From Malania oleifera (Eukaryota; Streptophyta; Magnoliopsida; Santalales; Ximeniaceae), in assembly GCF_029873635.1 (NCBI RefSeq), contig NC_080423.1, positions 106,687,988 through 106,751,987 on the forward strand: a DNA stretch of 64,000 bases, in the 5' to 3' direction. Below, in pieces: positions 44,566-56,926 of the stretch. Under the pieces are notes generated by a model, which searched no databases, was not told the origin of the DNA, and worked only from the letters and a program-made list of their open reading frames with translations. How positions within the stretch are numbered: position 1 is the stretch's first letter; every line of letters begins with the position of its first letter. The translations under genes were made by a program, and so were the position numbers.

Positions 44566-46601
44566 TCCCTAGCGCTCAAAACACTATTGCAAAGGAAAAA
44601 CAGCTTGCAGAGAGGTTGTTGCAGGTGACCGTTGGAGCTTGCAGGTTACGTTCGAGCTGGTAGGTGACCGTTCGGGCGAAGGCGAGTCTATTTAAGGGAG
44701 AAGATGGGGTAGGTTTTTTTTTATTTAGCAAAAACGTGAATTTTTGTTTTACTTACTGAGAAATTTTCTGTTTTGAGTTGGATTCGTTTCATAGTTTCGT
44801 TTGGATTATTTGGGTTCGTTGCTGCATCTAGACAAAGGTTAGTTTTAATTGATTTAAAATTTTATAATTTTATTTTCATGTTTTGCTTGCCTGTTAAATT
44901 TAGCTGACATACATAATACTAAGAAAAAATTTAAGAACGATTGTTTTGAATAATGTATTAATTTGTTCCTATAATGAAATTTCTTGTTTCTTTATTATTA
45001 ATATATTTATATTTAGTTGTCGAATTTAATTGTTTAATTTTGATGTTGCAGTCAATTACATTGTCTCATATTTGAAAACTTTGATTGCAGATTTTAAGTT
45101 TTGCCTTAAATTTTATTCAAATTTATACAAATTTAAATCAAAAACCTCAAATAGCTTAAACACTAAACACAACCTTAATTCATGCACATTTTGTTTTAAC
45201 ATTTTTAGGCATAATTTCAAAGTTAGGGATTTTTCCTAAGTGATTTATGAATATTCCTTTGAAAAATACTGTCTTGCTAATAATTATTCCACTTGAATGC
45301 ATCCATTATAAGATCTACTCCTAAAAATTAGAATCTCATGGCCTCAAATTAATTAATCTTTGAATATTATATATTCTCTCTAGTAAGCAAATTGGAGCTT
45401 CGAAAATCATTTTGCAAAATTTTAGGATATGAAATAATGATCTATTGGTTTGATGGGGATGATGATGCCTCTAGCTAACCTAAAGTCGTTTCTTGCTGCA
45501 AACGAATTTGGTAAAAAGAAAATTGAAAATTTTCATAAGTAATAAAAAATACAAGAATGCAAAATGCAAAAAAAAAATTAAATATATTTTAAAAATAGGG
45601 AGTGGAAAATTTTGTGTCTAATTCAAAATTTCGAATAGCATCAAATGACATTAGAGTAATGAGAAATAATAAAATGATGTAGAGTTTAATGATAATGAAA
45701 CCATGGAACTTGTAAGAAGTTTTTAAAATTTGATGCCCAAAAGTGGTTGTAATTATTTATTATTAAACTATGATTACACTCAATTATTTAGAATTTGATA
45801 TGTATGCAATTGCTTATAGTCAAAATGTAATAATTTGATATCTAAAATTTATTAATATTGTTTTAGATCTTATCATTTTATGTTTATTGTTATTTTACCA
45901 AACTCATAATCAACTAATCAATTTATGTAGAAAAATATGTTGTAAGAGAAATATTACCATTGTCATCATTTTTAGTTACGTAATTAACAAAATTCTTTCA
46001 AATAAAGGTATAACTATGAATAATGCGTTGTGTTGTTTCAAAATATTAGCTAGGGTTCGTAAAAAAAAAAGTAGTGTTTCAATTTTTGTAGTTCATATTT
46101 TCGAACACATGATTTTTTTTTCATCATCACTACTTTGTCAAACATTTTCTCATACTAGTATTAGGACACTCACTTTTATTATAAGTATAAAAAATACGTT
46201 GTTATCAAGTGATTAAGTCTTCTTTTTTTCTAAGCGCGAATTTAAATATCTCCTGCATGACTGATGCAGTGATGTGAATTGCATGCCAGTAGATATCATA
46301 GGTTCTCGCATGCTCAAATTATGTTATTATATTGTTTGCAAACGTTTCAGGGTCATTATAAAAATAGGTAAATATTCAAATTATACCCGACATGCTGCCT
46401 AAATTTCGGTACGACTTTTCGTAGAAAAGTCAGAAATGCATGCAAGAATATTTTCGAAGTGACAAGTGAAACATTTAGAGAATATTACATGCACATGAAC
46501 GTAGTGAAAATAATTCTTGTTTACTATTCACTCAGCATATCACTTATACATACAATTGTTATTTTGCGTAGGTCTTTTATATTTCTTGAGCGCCGATCCA
46601 G
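44566..46601. other. Non-coding 5' subterminal region of the MULE
   Basis: 2 kb, strongly AT-rich, stops in all frames. An early stretch around 44630-44700 (GTGACCGTTGGAGCTTGCAGG, GCTGGTAGGTGACCGTTCGG) contains a small imperfect direct repeat. It presumably holds the transposase promoter and 5' UTR introns, but I can name no site. Confidence 0.5.
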
Positions 46602-49246
46602 ATGGCAGGAAGTTCAAGCAGTATTCTGGTTCCGATATTGTTGTACACGGGAGGTAACATTATAACCGGACAAACCGGTGTTAGTTATAGTATTCCTCCA
46701 GTTCGACCTATTCGAATTGACCATAGGTGTAAATTAACTAAATTGTATACGAAGATATACAAGTACTTGCATATTGATCCAAATCAATATGAATTGCGGG
46801 TAACCACAAGATACCCGATTAAAGGGCATCATGATACAATCTTCTATGAGATTGTTCTCGTAACTGATGATTACAGTTTGCGCATGGTGTTGGATGCTCA
46901 CTGCATAGGGACGACATATTTGATTGTGCAACTGTATGTCGAAAACATTCCTCACGTGGGTGTCGCCGCAGATGGGCAGCCGGGAACGCCTATTGAGCAT
47001 GTGGTTGAAGCGGAGGAAGAAGATCCAGATGTTGGTGGGATGCCTGTTGTGGATATGAGCGAATGTCCAGGATCGTCGTTCGAGTAGCAGACGTACGAAG
47101 GACCTACTATTGACACGAATTATCATGGTGTTTGCGAAGAAGTTTCAGCAGAACAACTAGGATCGTTGTTTGCAATAGCGAGCAACGCGCTAGACGAGGG
47201 GATGAACATCATGAACGATGGTCATTTACAAGATGACACGTACGAGGAGGAAATTGGTGAAGGGACGAACAAGTTCCTCGATCATGTCGACCCACCCCCC
47301 CGTGAATTGAACGATGCGACGTATACGGCTGATTTCATGGACAAACCTCCTATGTATAGTGTAATTGACGTAGATGCTGCAGATTTGTCCCATGGTGACG
47401 AGCTTCCTATATGGGTAACTCGTTGGGATGAATCATCAAAACTGAGTAAAGGGATGCTATTTAGGTCGAAAGATCAATTGATAGCTGCTGTGCGAATATA
47501 CCACACTCGAACGCACCATGACTTCCACGTCCTGCAGTTGACCCCACTGTTATGGGTTGTTAGGTGTTAGAACTCCAAATGCAGTTGGAGACTACGTGCG
47601 ATGTATTGTCAAAAACACCGATTTTTTGAAATCACTCAATATGGTGGTTCGCACACATGCTTGAATGAAGTCCTCTCGTGAGACCATAGCCAAATCACGT
47701 TGTCCCTCATTGCTAGGGAGATTGTGAATATGATAAGGGGTGATACGTCGACCTCAATCGTTACATTAAAGAATTCATAGATCGTTGTTTCGACTATTCC
47801 ATCTCATATAAGAAGATTTGGTTGGGCAAACAGAAGGCAATTGCCCAAGTATTTGGCGATTGGGAGAAGTCTTATCAGACTTTGCCTAGGTAGATGGAAG
47901 CAATGTGCGCTTATAATCCTAGTACTATTGTCAAGTGGAGGTGGAACCCTATACCAGGCAGCGATCAGACCGTAACATATGTATCAGTCTTTTGGGCGTT
48001 CACAACATCTATTCAGGGTTTTCCCCACTGTTCTCCTGTGATATGTATAGATGGGACACATTTGTACGGTAAGTACAAGGGAAAACTCCTTATTGCAACG
48101 TGCTTGGATACAAACAGGCAAATATTTCCCCTTGTATTCGCTATTGAGCAAGAGGAAAGTTTGGACACATGGAATTGGTTTCTGTGTTGTCTTCGTTCCA
48201 TTACCGACAGGGACAACATTTGCCTTATATCAGATAGGCATCTAGGAATCCTTGCTACAGTGTCTCACAATCTCGATTGGCAACCACCACGTGCGCACCA
48301 CCGATTTTGCCTTCGACACGTGGTAAGCAACTTTAGCACGAAAGTGCACAGTGTCAATCTTAAGCAAATGGCTAAGCGAGCGGGAAGGGAGCATCAAGTC
48401 AGAAAGTTTAACATGTGGATGGAGAGGATCTTCGATGAAGGTGGGGAACCTGCGAAGACGTTCTTTGATCAGATCCCACCTCATATGTGGACTCAGTGCC
48501 ACGACGGTGGCAGAAGGTATGGGAACAAGACGACAAACCTCGTCGAATGTTTCAACGCCGTCCTTAAAGGAGCTCGTAACCTCCCAATCACTGCCCTTGT
48601 GCAACTGACATTTTATCGTGTTGCACATTATTTCAATAGCCGACAGGAGGCTGCTCGTAATGCAATATCATGAGGAAATGCATTAACTCCTCATATATTG
48701 CTTGCGATGGAAAGAAGGAAGTTGAAGGCAATCGGACATCGCATGACGACGTTCAACCGATCTAAAGGTACTTTTAGCATCACGACTGCGCAGTTGGGAC
48801 CTTATAAAGGAAACAACATGCAAACCCTGCGCATTCAAGATTTGCACGTATGCTCGTGTGGGAAGTGGCAAGTGTTGCACTTTCCATGCTCCCACCTTCT
48901 CGCTGCATGTGCGGAGACACGACTGAATGCTATGCAGTACGTTGAACCTTGTTGGAGCACCGTCGAATACTATGAGACATATGCAGCAAATTTTCAACCG
49001 ATTATGCATGAGACGTACTGGCCAGCATCGTCGTTGCCAACTATACAGGTAAATCCAGTGTATGCTCGACATAAAGGTCGTCCTAGGAGCTCTCGTATAC
49101 ACAATGAGATGACGCTGGGGAAGGTAGGAAGAGGAGCACGTGCAGTATATGTCATCAAGAAGGACATAATCGCACAAGGTGTCCGAGAAGGACCTAACCC
49201 GGTGATGCAACTGGACCATCGCGTTGATTTCGTATGCAGTTTTTGA
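46602..49246 (+). pseudogene. MULE transposase, degenerate
   Basis: Reads as one MULE transposase. 46602-47087 is the N-terminal domain (MAGSSSSILVPILLYTGG onward) up to a TAG; 47088-47570 continues in the same frame (GDELPIWVTRWDESSKLSKG). A CSWRLRAMYC zinc/DNA-binding region with YGGSHTC follows, with stops. After a frame change near 47790 come KIWLGKQKAIAQVFGDWEKS and the catalytic core 47894-48673: VICIDGTHLYGKYKGKLL (first Asp), ICLISDRH (second Asp), TTNLVECFNAVLKGARNLP (Glu). 48698-49246 holds the SWIM finger CSCGKWQVLHFPCSH. A CCHC knuckle CSICHQEGHNRTRC is readable near 49137-49180 in another frame, so a small indel lies just before it. At least five nonsense codons and two frame changes make it non-functional. 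Confidence 0.9.
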
Positions 49247-49319
49247 CTCATTCACACCCTTCTTTTTTTGTATATAATTATTCTGATGCGACGATGCATT
49301 TTATAGGATTTATCCAGGG

Positions 49320-51404
49320 CCGTCTGATCTAAGCGTCTCGACGATGGGCGATGATCACAGGGCTAGCCAAGCATGGGCTGATGGGCATGCGGACCCCCTG
49401 TTCTGCTGTGGGGTCACGCAGTTTGCGGAGCGTTAGTTAGAGGTAGACCCCTGCATCATCCAGCTAATACGCGATGCGGGGTTTTATGGCATTTATCGGA
49501 TTGCTCATATCCAGCTTGATTGGCATCTCATCACAGTATTGGTGGAGCAATGGAGACCCGAGACGCACACGTTCCACCTACCTCATGGCGAGTCCATCGT
49601 CACATTACAGGATGTCGCTGTTTTGTTTAGGTTGTTGATTGATGGGCTAGCCGTCACCGGTTGCACTACCGGACCAGTGGAGGGACCTACAGACCGTCAG
49701 GGTCGACTCGCCCTGCGTACTATGTGCGTGCGTTTGTTAGGCGTTGTTCCGCCTGACAGCGAGTTGGTTGGTGCATGCATCCGTATGTGGTTCCTTGAGG
49801 GGGATGCATTTTGTGAGCTCCCGGCAGATGCAGATGCACAGACGATAGCATGCCACGCACGAGCCCACTTGTTGCGTTTGATTTGTGGGGTGATCTTCTC
49901 TAATGTTTCTGGCAGCTATGCGCATCTGATGTTCCTTCCACTCCTTGAGGACTTCGGAGCGTGTCACTCATACAGTTGGGGGTCCGCTACTTTGGCGTGG
50001 TTGTACAGGGAGATGTGTTACGCCGCGCACCACTCGAAGACACAGATTGTGGGCCCCCTTCACCTACTCCAGGTTTGGGTTTGGGAGAGATTTCCTTCCT
50101 TCGCGCCTACGCGGCGAGGTTTCCTGTAGATTGAGAGGGGTCCGGACGGTCGTCCGATTAATCCTCTCCCACTCGCATACCGGTTAGTACTAATTTTATG
50201 TATCCCTCCTTATTCACTCTATAACTATTACGAATACTAATTTGTAATACATAATAGTCTTGCATTTGGGAACTTACGTTTCATCTTATACAGATGTAGG
50301 GACAACTTGAGGGCACCGATGGTTGCGCTTCACACATTGCCCTGGTACAGGTTCAAGTCGGACATGCACCGGGAGCATGAGGTATAAATCAGTTAAAGTA
50401 TAGCACATGATACTATTTCTTTCTTTCAATTGTTTATAGTCCGCTTATCTTTTGGTTTTGTTTAAGTGTAGTTTTTATGGATGCCCTACAAGGAAGAGAT
50501 TTTAGCTACCTACCGCCTAACTATGCAGACGGGAGGGACCTGTGGGTAGCTCGAGTGCCACTCATATGCTTTCATATTATTGAGTGGTATCTCCCCGATC
50601 GAGTCATGTGATAGTTCGGGTTTCGACAAGTCATTCCTGCCCGATTTATGACGTCGAGGGTAGATATTGTTGGGCACGACCTCTACGGCATAGATGGGCG
50701 CAGTCGAGGGGTCACAGACTGGTCGAGTAGGCACGCGATATTCGTCACTGCATGGGAGCATCAGCGAGACTACATCATAGGAGGAGTGGTGGAGCATGGT
50801 CCGATGCGTCTAGATGACCATACTTCACTTGGTATAGGTCTATCACACGCTGCTTCGTCGATAGGACCGCTGCTGTATATTTAAGCCTCGTAAGAAGACT
50901 AATGCCACAACTCATTTTATGATATATACGTTCCGATTTGAATGCGTTAATAAAATATGTTCATATCTTGCAGGCTGACATAGTCATTGAGGCAGACCAG
51001 ATCTCGTCGGATCCTGCGATCCACTGATTGATGAGTGTTGCATTGGACCTCGTCTACGAGGACGGTTGACGGATCCCAGGACGAGGAGGTCGACCTGATG
51101 TACCAGCACGAGGAGGTCGACCAGCTCCAGTACGATCGTATTTGTCATCATCAAAAAGGGGGAGATCGTGGAGGTCGATGCACCCCCTATGCCGCCTTGT
51201 TCTCGTCTCGAGACATCATATCAATTCTCACTTTGTGCGTTCCGCATGGATGATGATGATTATGCAGCACCTATTGGGGGAGAGGATCCACATTTAGGAC
51301 AACGGGATAGGACACCTGATGGTGCTAACCAGCAGGGAGAGGGTAGACGCAGACGACAGCCACCACGACCCCGGAGACGACCTCGCTGCGGCACAGAGTA
51401 GTTT
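49320..51404 (+). pseudogene. Plant mobile domain (PMD, aminotransferase-like) gene, degenerate
   Basis: Exons inferred: about 49320-50182, 50294-50381, 50472-50889, 50974-51404, with good GT-AG borders (ACCG|GTTAG, ACAG|ATGTAGG, GAG|GTATAA, GTAG|TTTTTA, CTC|GTAAGA, GCAG|GCTGAC). Typical PMD text is present: LVEQWRPETHTFHLPHGE, TLQDVAVLF, HARAHLLRLICGVIF, HLMFLPLLEDFGACHSYSWG, ATLAWLYREMCYA, LLQVWVWERFP, LWVARVPLICFHIIEWYLPD. The C-terminus is Arg/Pro-rich (RRRRQPPRPRRRPRCGTE). Stops at 49434 and 50127 and a TGATAG pair in RVM**FGFRQVIPARF (CGA and CAG expected in relatives) plus frame changes break it. PMD proteins occur as host silencing factors (MAIN/MAIL) and as passengers of plant transposons; here the context shows a passenger. 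Confidence 0.85.
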
Positions 51405-52984
51405 AGCATTATTTTAATTGCATTTGATTTGTATGTATATCATTGATTGTTTTGATTTCATTTGTATATAATTGATTGTTTTTTTTATTCTTTTGTATAT
51501 ATCATTTAATAATTCATATCTCTAAAGAATTCAATACTTCCAAATATAAAATATGACGCATAATTTGTATCGCTAAAATTTGCATGCCTAGTTAAGTTAA
51601 TTCCTTAAATTGAATTGTCTTTCACTGCAAAATTCGTATCGCTAAAATTTGTATGGTATTTGGTTAATGGATTTTACTCTTGGCGGTGTATTTAGTGTCG
51701 TGGGCAGTCAAAGCAAGATTACTTGTGTATTAGAAAAAAATAGTTTGAATTTTTTTTTAAGCTATTTTTCGTATAATTTTCCAAAACTATGAAACAAATT
51801 AGACATTTAAGTGTGCGTGGAAACTAGTATCATAGGTGTTTAAGACTATTTATTGTATTTAATTGTAATCGAGTTTTAATAAATAAATTTTAAATTTAAA
51901 TTTTTAATAAAACAATTTTATACCTTATATCAAAATAATAAATTAAATAAGAATAATCTACCAACCCATATGATAGTATCCTAAGGTAATTTTGATATAA
52001 TTTTAATCATTTCTCAGTTAAATTCCAATAGATTAGTACTTTGTTTTGTTGGGTCTCATAATATTATTCTATAAAAGACGTCTCACAAATATAAAATTTA
52101 ACAATTTTGTCCCAATCTCTTCCCCTCCATTGTTCAAAAAATTCTAACTTGATTTACCACTACATGCAAGAAATTATTATGTCACGCTTTAATTATATTT
52201 AAAGTTGAAATTGAACTGATAACTAAAGACTATTAAAAAAAATCGAAACCAAACCGAACAAATCTATTAAACGAGTTTTGAATTCAGTTAATATAAAATT
52301 TTGATCTTCAAATATATTATATCGATTTTCAAATATTTTTTAACAGTCCCATCCTTGATGACTCGGGGGTTGTAAATTGAATTTCTATTAAAATTGTTTC
52401 TACGCAATAGTCCACATGCATCTAATAATTGATTATTTTTTATCAATCCCAATATAATTCCCTAATAAAATAATTTTTGAACTTGACTTAATTAGGTAAC
52501 ATTTTTTAATTAATTATAAATCAGTATAACAGTGGTACAATGTTGTTCCATTTGAACATAGTCTAGAAGAGCTTGCCTATTCATTTCACACATGACACAA
52601 GTTTTATGCCCTTGAAAATTGAAAAATTTTAAATAGAAATAATAAAGAAGAAAAATGTTTTGACTGCTATACTTTAAACAGGAAAAGAGTCCAATAACTT
52701 AAACTCCTAGTCTTAAATTGATTAAGCACCCATGAATTTTTAAAGAATACCTTAAATTAATTCATATATTATATTGAGAAATTTATATATATATATATAT
52801 ATATATTATATAGTATTCCTTAAAAAAATTGTATCATTATTACAGACAAAACTTGGGTCGAGTTTTTTTTTACTTTAATAAAATTTATTTTTGAACCCAC
52901 CGACTAGTTAGAATTTAACTTTAAAAAAAATCTCCAATTTTTAGATCACTTCTTACTTTAGTGCTTATTTTTTTATTATTATAA
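51405..52984. other. Non-coding 3' subterminal region of the MULE
   Basis: 1.6 kb of AT-rich DNA with a short TA microsatellite (about 52785-52806). An AAAATTTGTAT/AAAATTCGTATCGCTAAAAT pair near 51570-51650 is a small imperfect direct repeat. No coding potential. Confidence 0.5.
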
Positions 52985-53230
52985 GCAGACGAAGCAAATC
53001 TCACAAGATTATCCTGCGAGATTATCCACGTGTCACAACGCTATTGGATTTTAGAGATAAATCTCGCAGCTTGGTCCTGCGATATTTGTGCCACGCGTCA
53101 CCTTCCTGCTGGTTCTTTCCTTGCCATGCGTCGAAGGCAAATACGTGAGCATTACTTTGAAAAATTTTTTCCCAATCAGAGTGTTATTTTATATTTTATT
53201 TATTTTTAATAATAAAACAGGAAAAAACTC
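52985..53230 (-). repeat. Right terminal inverted repeat of the MULE
   Basis: Reverse complement of the left arm (see 44222-44565). The outermost GAAAAAACTC is followed directly by the target duplication GGAAAAACAG at 53231-53240. Confidence 0.9.
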
Positions 53231-53240
53231 GGAAAAACAG

Positions 53241-53258
53241 ACACGTGAAGACTGATTG
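53241..53258 (-). promoter_or_regulatory. Candidate displaced MPC1 promoter elements (G-box, CCAAT)
   Basis: CACGTG at 53242-53247 and CCAAT (- strand) at 53254-53258 lie just beyond the target duplication. Without the MULE they would stand within about 60 bp of the presumed 5' end of the MPC1-type transcript. The promoter role is inference from position and motif only. Confidence 0.35.
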
Positions 53259-53536
53259 GAGAGGACAAAATCAATGCTTCCCCCAATTAATTGGAATATT
53301 TTTTTCTTTTCTTATTTTAAATGTCCCTATTTATATATTTAAAAATAAAGTTATTTATACATAAAAAATTAATTTTAGTAATAATAAATTGATATATTTA
53401 AAATGACAACTATTTAATACATTAAATTAAAAAATTGGTCAACATAATATTTTGAAAACTAACGAACATCTAATTGGTCCTCACATTAATTGGTCTATTT
53501 AATCCAATCGTTTTACATCAATCAATTCATATCATC

Positions 53537-53567
<31 letters not shown>

Positions 53568-56029
53568 CATCATTATTTTAATTTTTTAAAAATATATATA
53601 TAAAAAATAAAAAAGACTAATATATCATAAAAATACTTAGTAAAATGTTTATTAGATATAATTTGCATAAAAATTTAATGACTAAAAATATCATGAAACA
53701 AATAGAACATAGTTTAATATTTTTTAAATTCAAGAACTTATGAAACATAGCGTTAAAACATAATAAAATTTTAAATTTTATTATTTATAAATTAAAATTA
53801 TAAAATGGAATATTAATTTTTTCTGTGTGTAAAATATAAATGCTAAATTATAAATTCGTTCATTAGTACATGATATCAATTCTTGACAACACTTCCTACC
53901 GGTGCGCCTATATGTGCATTGTGAATCCTTTTGGTATAGTGGTAGGCATCAAATCCTAACGAGATAGAACGATGTGTTTCAAATCTATATTCCGTGTTCT
54001 ATATAATCAACAATTTGATTTTCATGTATTTCACTTTGCAATTAGAGTTTAAACACTTCGTAAATTCTTTTTTGAAGTAATCAATTTTATTGTATTAAAT
54101 TTACACTAGATTAGCTTCTAGCCGAGAGCTAATAACATAATGAGTTGCTTGACCGTATTACATGTGTATATCTACGAGCATAATTTTAGTCTAAGCAAAA
54201 ATTTTTATTTACTTTAAATGGTTTTTAGTCTAATCATGAACAAACAATTCAAAACATAAATATTTGACAAAAATGTTTTGTTGCAATACCTTATCAATTT
54301 TTTTTCATTCAAGTTCTATTTAAATTTTGTTTTAGTTTTTAAATTTAAAATATATATTCGATTATCAAAATTTATAATTTAATTTTCAGATTAATGTCTG
54401 GTTTTTATTTAATTTTAATTTGTATTAGCTTCTTGACATTGCAAGAAAATTCTTTATTAATTTCTCATCTTCTCTGTGTTTTTTTTTTATTTTTTATTTT
54501 TCATTTAAAATTAAAATTAGGTTCAATTTGAAAAACACTAATTAACTATGCACCTTGCTTAAGTTGTCGAATTTTAGAGATCAAATAATAATCACCTCTG
54601 GTGCCTAAGCAATTGTGAATTCAATTTTAGAACAATGATTTTTTGTGTTTCAACCTACTATTTTTTTTTCACTAATCATCTTTATTTTCATTATTGTAAT
54701 TTCTTCTTCTTCTTCTTCTTCTTCGTTTTTTGTTAATTTTGTCCTTGCAATTCATTATGCTCACTAAAAAAATAGGGTAAAAGACAATAACCTTCATTGA
54801 GGTTTGACAAAAAGACAAAAAATTTAGAAATATCATGAGTTGGAGCAGTGACAAAACCCTATATTTTTCATTACAAAACCAATAAACCGAAAAAAATGGA
54901 TTATTTGGTGAAATAATTTTTGGGCCTATAAAAAGTGAAAATTGTGCTTGTGGAAAGTATCAAGTAATTGGAGATGAAAAAGAATACAGAAATATCAAAT
55001 GGGCTACATCAAATTAACATGCTTGGTAACTCAAGCATCGTACTTGAAAAACGTTTTCCTTGAGCTTTCAAAAATTTCACTTGTCACTCTTTAGGTTTAC
55101 TAAAAAGACACAAATGACCTCTTCTTATATTTGATAAAAAGATTAATTTTTTAGCGATATAATATATGGTCTTTTTGAAATCCTAGAGAAGGTCTGTGGG
55201 ATTTTTGAAATCTCATGAAAGGTCCTCATCCATTTATCAGATTTCAGGAGATGTTAGTGATTTTTGTCCTAAAAATATTTTTTCCAACAAATGTGCTTTT
55301 AAATTTTACCGGGCATGGAACTCAAAGGGCATTTAATTTTATGTATGCAATGCTCGAATTTTAAAGAGTAAATGTAACAAAAAATTAAAATGCCATTGAA
55401 AATCCAAAAATTACCCCCCCCCCCTTTTTTTTTTGCTTCTTATAATTGTAGGGAGTTTGATGAAAAAAAAATTGTCAAAAATTGGACTAATCTTGAGAAA
55501 AATAGCAAGCACAATCCTCATGCTAAAGTTGTTACTAATAGAACTAGTTTAATCTTATCCTTTGTTTGCAAAAATAAATTCCAAAATTTGAATTTATATT
55601 TATTTGGATTTAAACAAAATGTAGTAAACAATTATATTAAATTTATTTTAAATTCACACAAATTCAAATGTAGGATTTGAAATTCATGTTGCCAAACAAC
55701 ACTTTATTTTTATTACATGAAGAGATATATTGGATTTCACCCTAAAAATTTTTTCTCCCCCTTTAGACAATAACTATTTCTTTTATATTTTTATTTGTTC
55801 GTTCAAAATATACAAGAAAAGAATGAACATTAATGAGGTTAAATTTGAGAATGATTATTTTTTTTTTTCGATTGATAAATTATAAATTATATTGATCAAA
55901 AGGAATATGATTATTCTTGATCTATTTCTTATTATGTATTGATAAAAAATTTCCCTTTGTTAACATAATTTTTTACAACGAATTGCAACTAATCTATTAT
56001 AATAAATCTATTACTATGAATAGGGAATC

Positions 56030-56240
56030 CACAAACCAAATGTGAACTTTAAGGTATGATTAATATCAAGGCGGATAGTCTCAAAACTCTCACCTTTCTC
56101 CAAGTAAATAGGCGCAAAATTTGAACCATGAATTCAACAACAATCATTATCCGTATCTCAAATTATAGAGATTAGTAAAATTTTGTTTTGATTATTGTTT
56201 TAGTCTATTTTATTTTGGGAAAAAAATAAACTTTTAGCTC
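56030..56240 (+). repeat. Dispersed repeat, copy A
   Basis: About 200 bp similar to 62190-62387 in the same orientation. Shared words are CCTTTCTCCAAGTAAATA, AATTTGAACCA, ATAGAGATTAGTAAAATTTT and GTCTATTTTATTTT. Divergence is roughly 15-20% by eye. Identity is unknown. The two copies flank the copia element without being its target duplication. Confidence 0.7.
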
Positions 56241-56577
56241 TTAAATATTTATACCATCTACTACAAATGTATGCTTTCTTGAACTCCTAAAAGTGATGCT
56301 TACACCCCCAAATTATCTTCATAGCTGTAAAAATCTATTTTGTTAACAAATAATGTCGAAGTTAACGAATTATTGTAATTTATATGTCACATGAATGGTT
56401 AGTACTTCGAAAAATAAAAAATCCATCTTCTCAAGCTTCAAAAATCACCAAATTAAAACCATATATTCCTATATATGTTATATATGAGCCTACCAAATTT
56501 TGTGGTCAGATTCGAAGTAAAAGTTATAAAATAAATTCGGAACTTAAGTCTTGTTGTAGCTCTAATAGCATATTGAC

Positions 56578-56926
56578 TGTTAGGAATCTGTGAGAAAAAA
56601 AAAACACACACACGAGAAAAATAGATGACACCAGAATTACGTGGTTCGATCTAGATTGACCTACCTCCACGGAGCACACCACAATCTACTATGAAATCGG
56701 GAGAAAAATACAAACTCTCAGGGAGCTCTCTCTGCACTCTTCCTCACTCTCTTTTCTGCATTCTACCTCTCTTCTTTGTACATCTTTCACTCGCATACAC
56801 CTCTTTATTTATAGATGGCTGGAGGAATTACATTAAATGGTGACGGAGGAATTAAAATAAATTGGCGGACACAGCTCAACGCGGCACTAGCTCACACACG
56901 CATCTCCTGGCTCCAACTACTCAACA
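56578..56926 (-). repeat. 3' LTR of the copia element
   Basis: 349 bp, TGTTAGGAATCTG ... CTACTCAACA on the + strand. It aligns with 61638-62003. On the - strand it contains TATAAATA (56806-56813). The purine run just inside (- strand CTAATGGGAGAT) fits a polypurine tract. Confidence 0.93.
56806..56813 (-). promoter_or_regulatory. TATA box in copia LTR
   Basis: TATAAATA on the - strand, about 115 bp into the LTR, conserved in the other LTR at 61866-61873. Below it lies a GA-rich leader. This is the expected LTR promoter position. Confidence 0.65.

Larger units (their letters stand above)
44222..53230. mobile_element. MULE (Mutator-like) transposon carrying transposase and PMD genes
   Basis: A 9,009-bp element starting GAGTTTTTTCC and ending GGAAAAAACTC, flanked by the identical 10-mer GGAAAAACAG at 44212-44221 and 53231-53240 (MULEs make 9-11-bp duplications). 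The long terminal inverted repeats are about 344 bp (left) and 241 bp (right). Inside, in + orientation, are a degenerate MULE transposase (46602-49246) and a degenerate multi-exon PMD gene (49320-51404). The element is complete but coding capacity is lost through several nonsense codons and frame changes. It abuts the 5' UTR of the MPC1-type gene. Confidence 0.93.
53241..56577. other. AT-rich intergenic DNA
   Basis: 3.3 kb with no coding region. It holds a poly-A run at about 53546-53567, a (CTT)n run at about 54702-54725 and a C/T homopolymer pair at 55414-55433. The last part (about 56030-56240) is related to 62190-62387, see that entry. Confidence 0.6.

Noticed and set aside
46602-49246. 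Possible domesticated MULE-derived gene (MUSTANG or FAR1/FHY3 type)
   Set aside because: The reading frame is broken by several stops and shifts and is enclosed by intact inverted repeats and target duplication, so it is transposon sequence.
49320-51404. Possible host MAIN/MAIL-type PMD gene
   Set aside because: It lies within the MULE borders, with stops and frame changes in the PMD domain.
53880-54000. tRNA-like words (GGTATAGTGGTAGGCATC)
   Set aside because: No cloverleaf can be drawn around the A-box-like word and there is no B box at the right distance.
54672-54854. 60-codon - strand frame with an Arg run
   Set aside because: Created by the (CTT)n microsatellite.
55390-55680. 96-codon open stretch in AT-rich DNA
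   Set aside because: Low-complexity Lys/Asn-rich product starting at a C/T homopolymer; no supporting signal.
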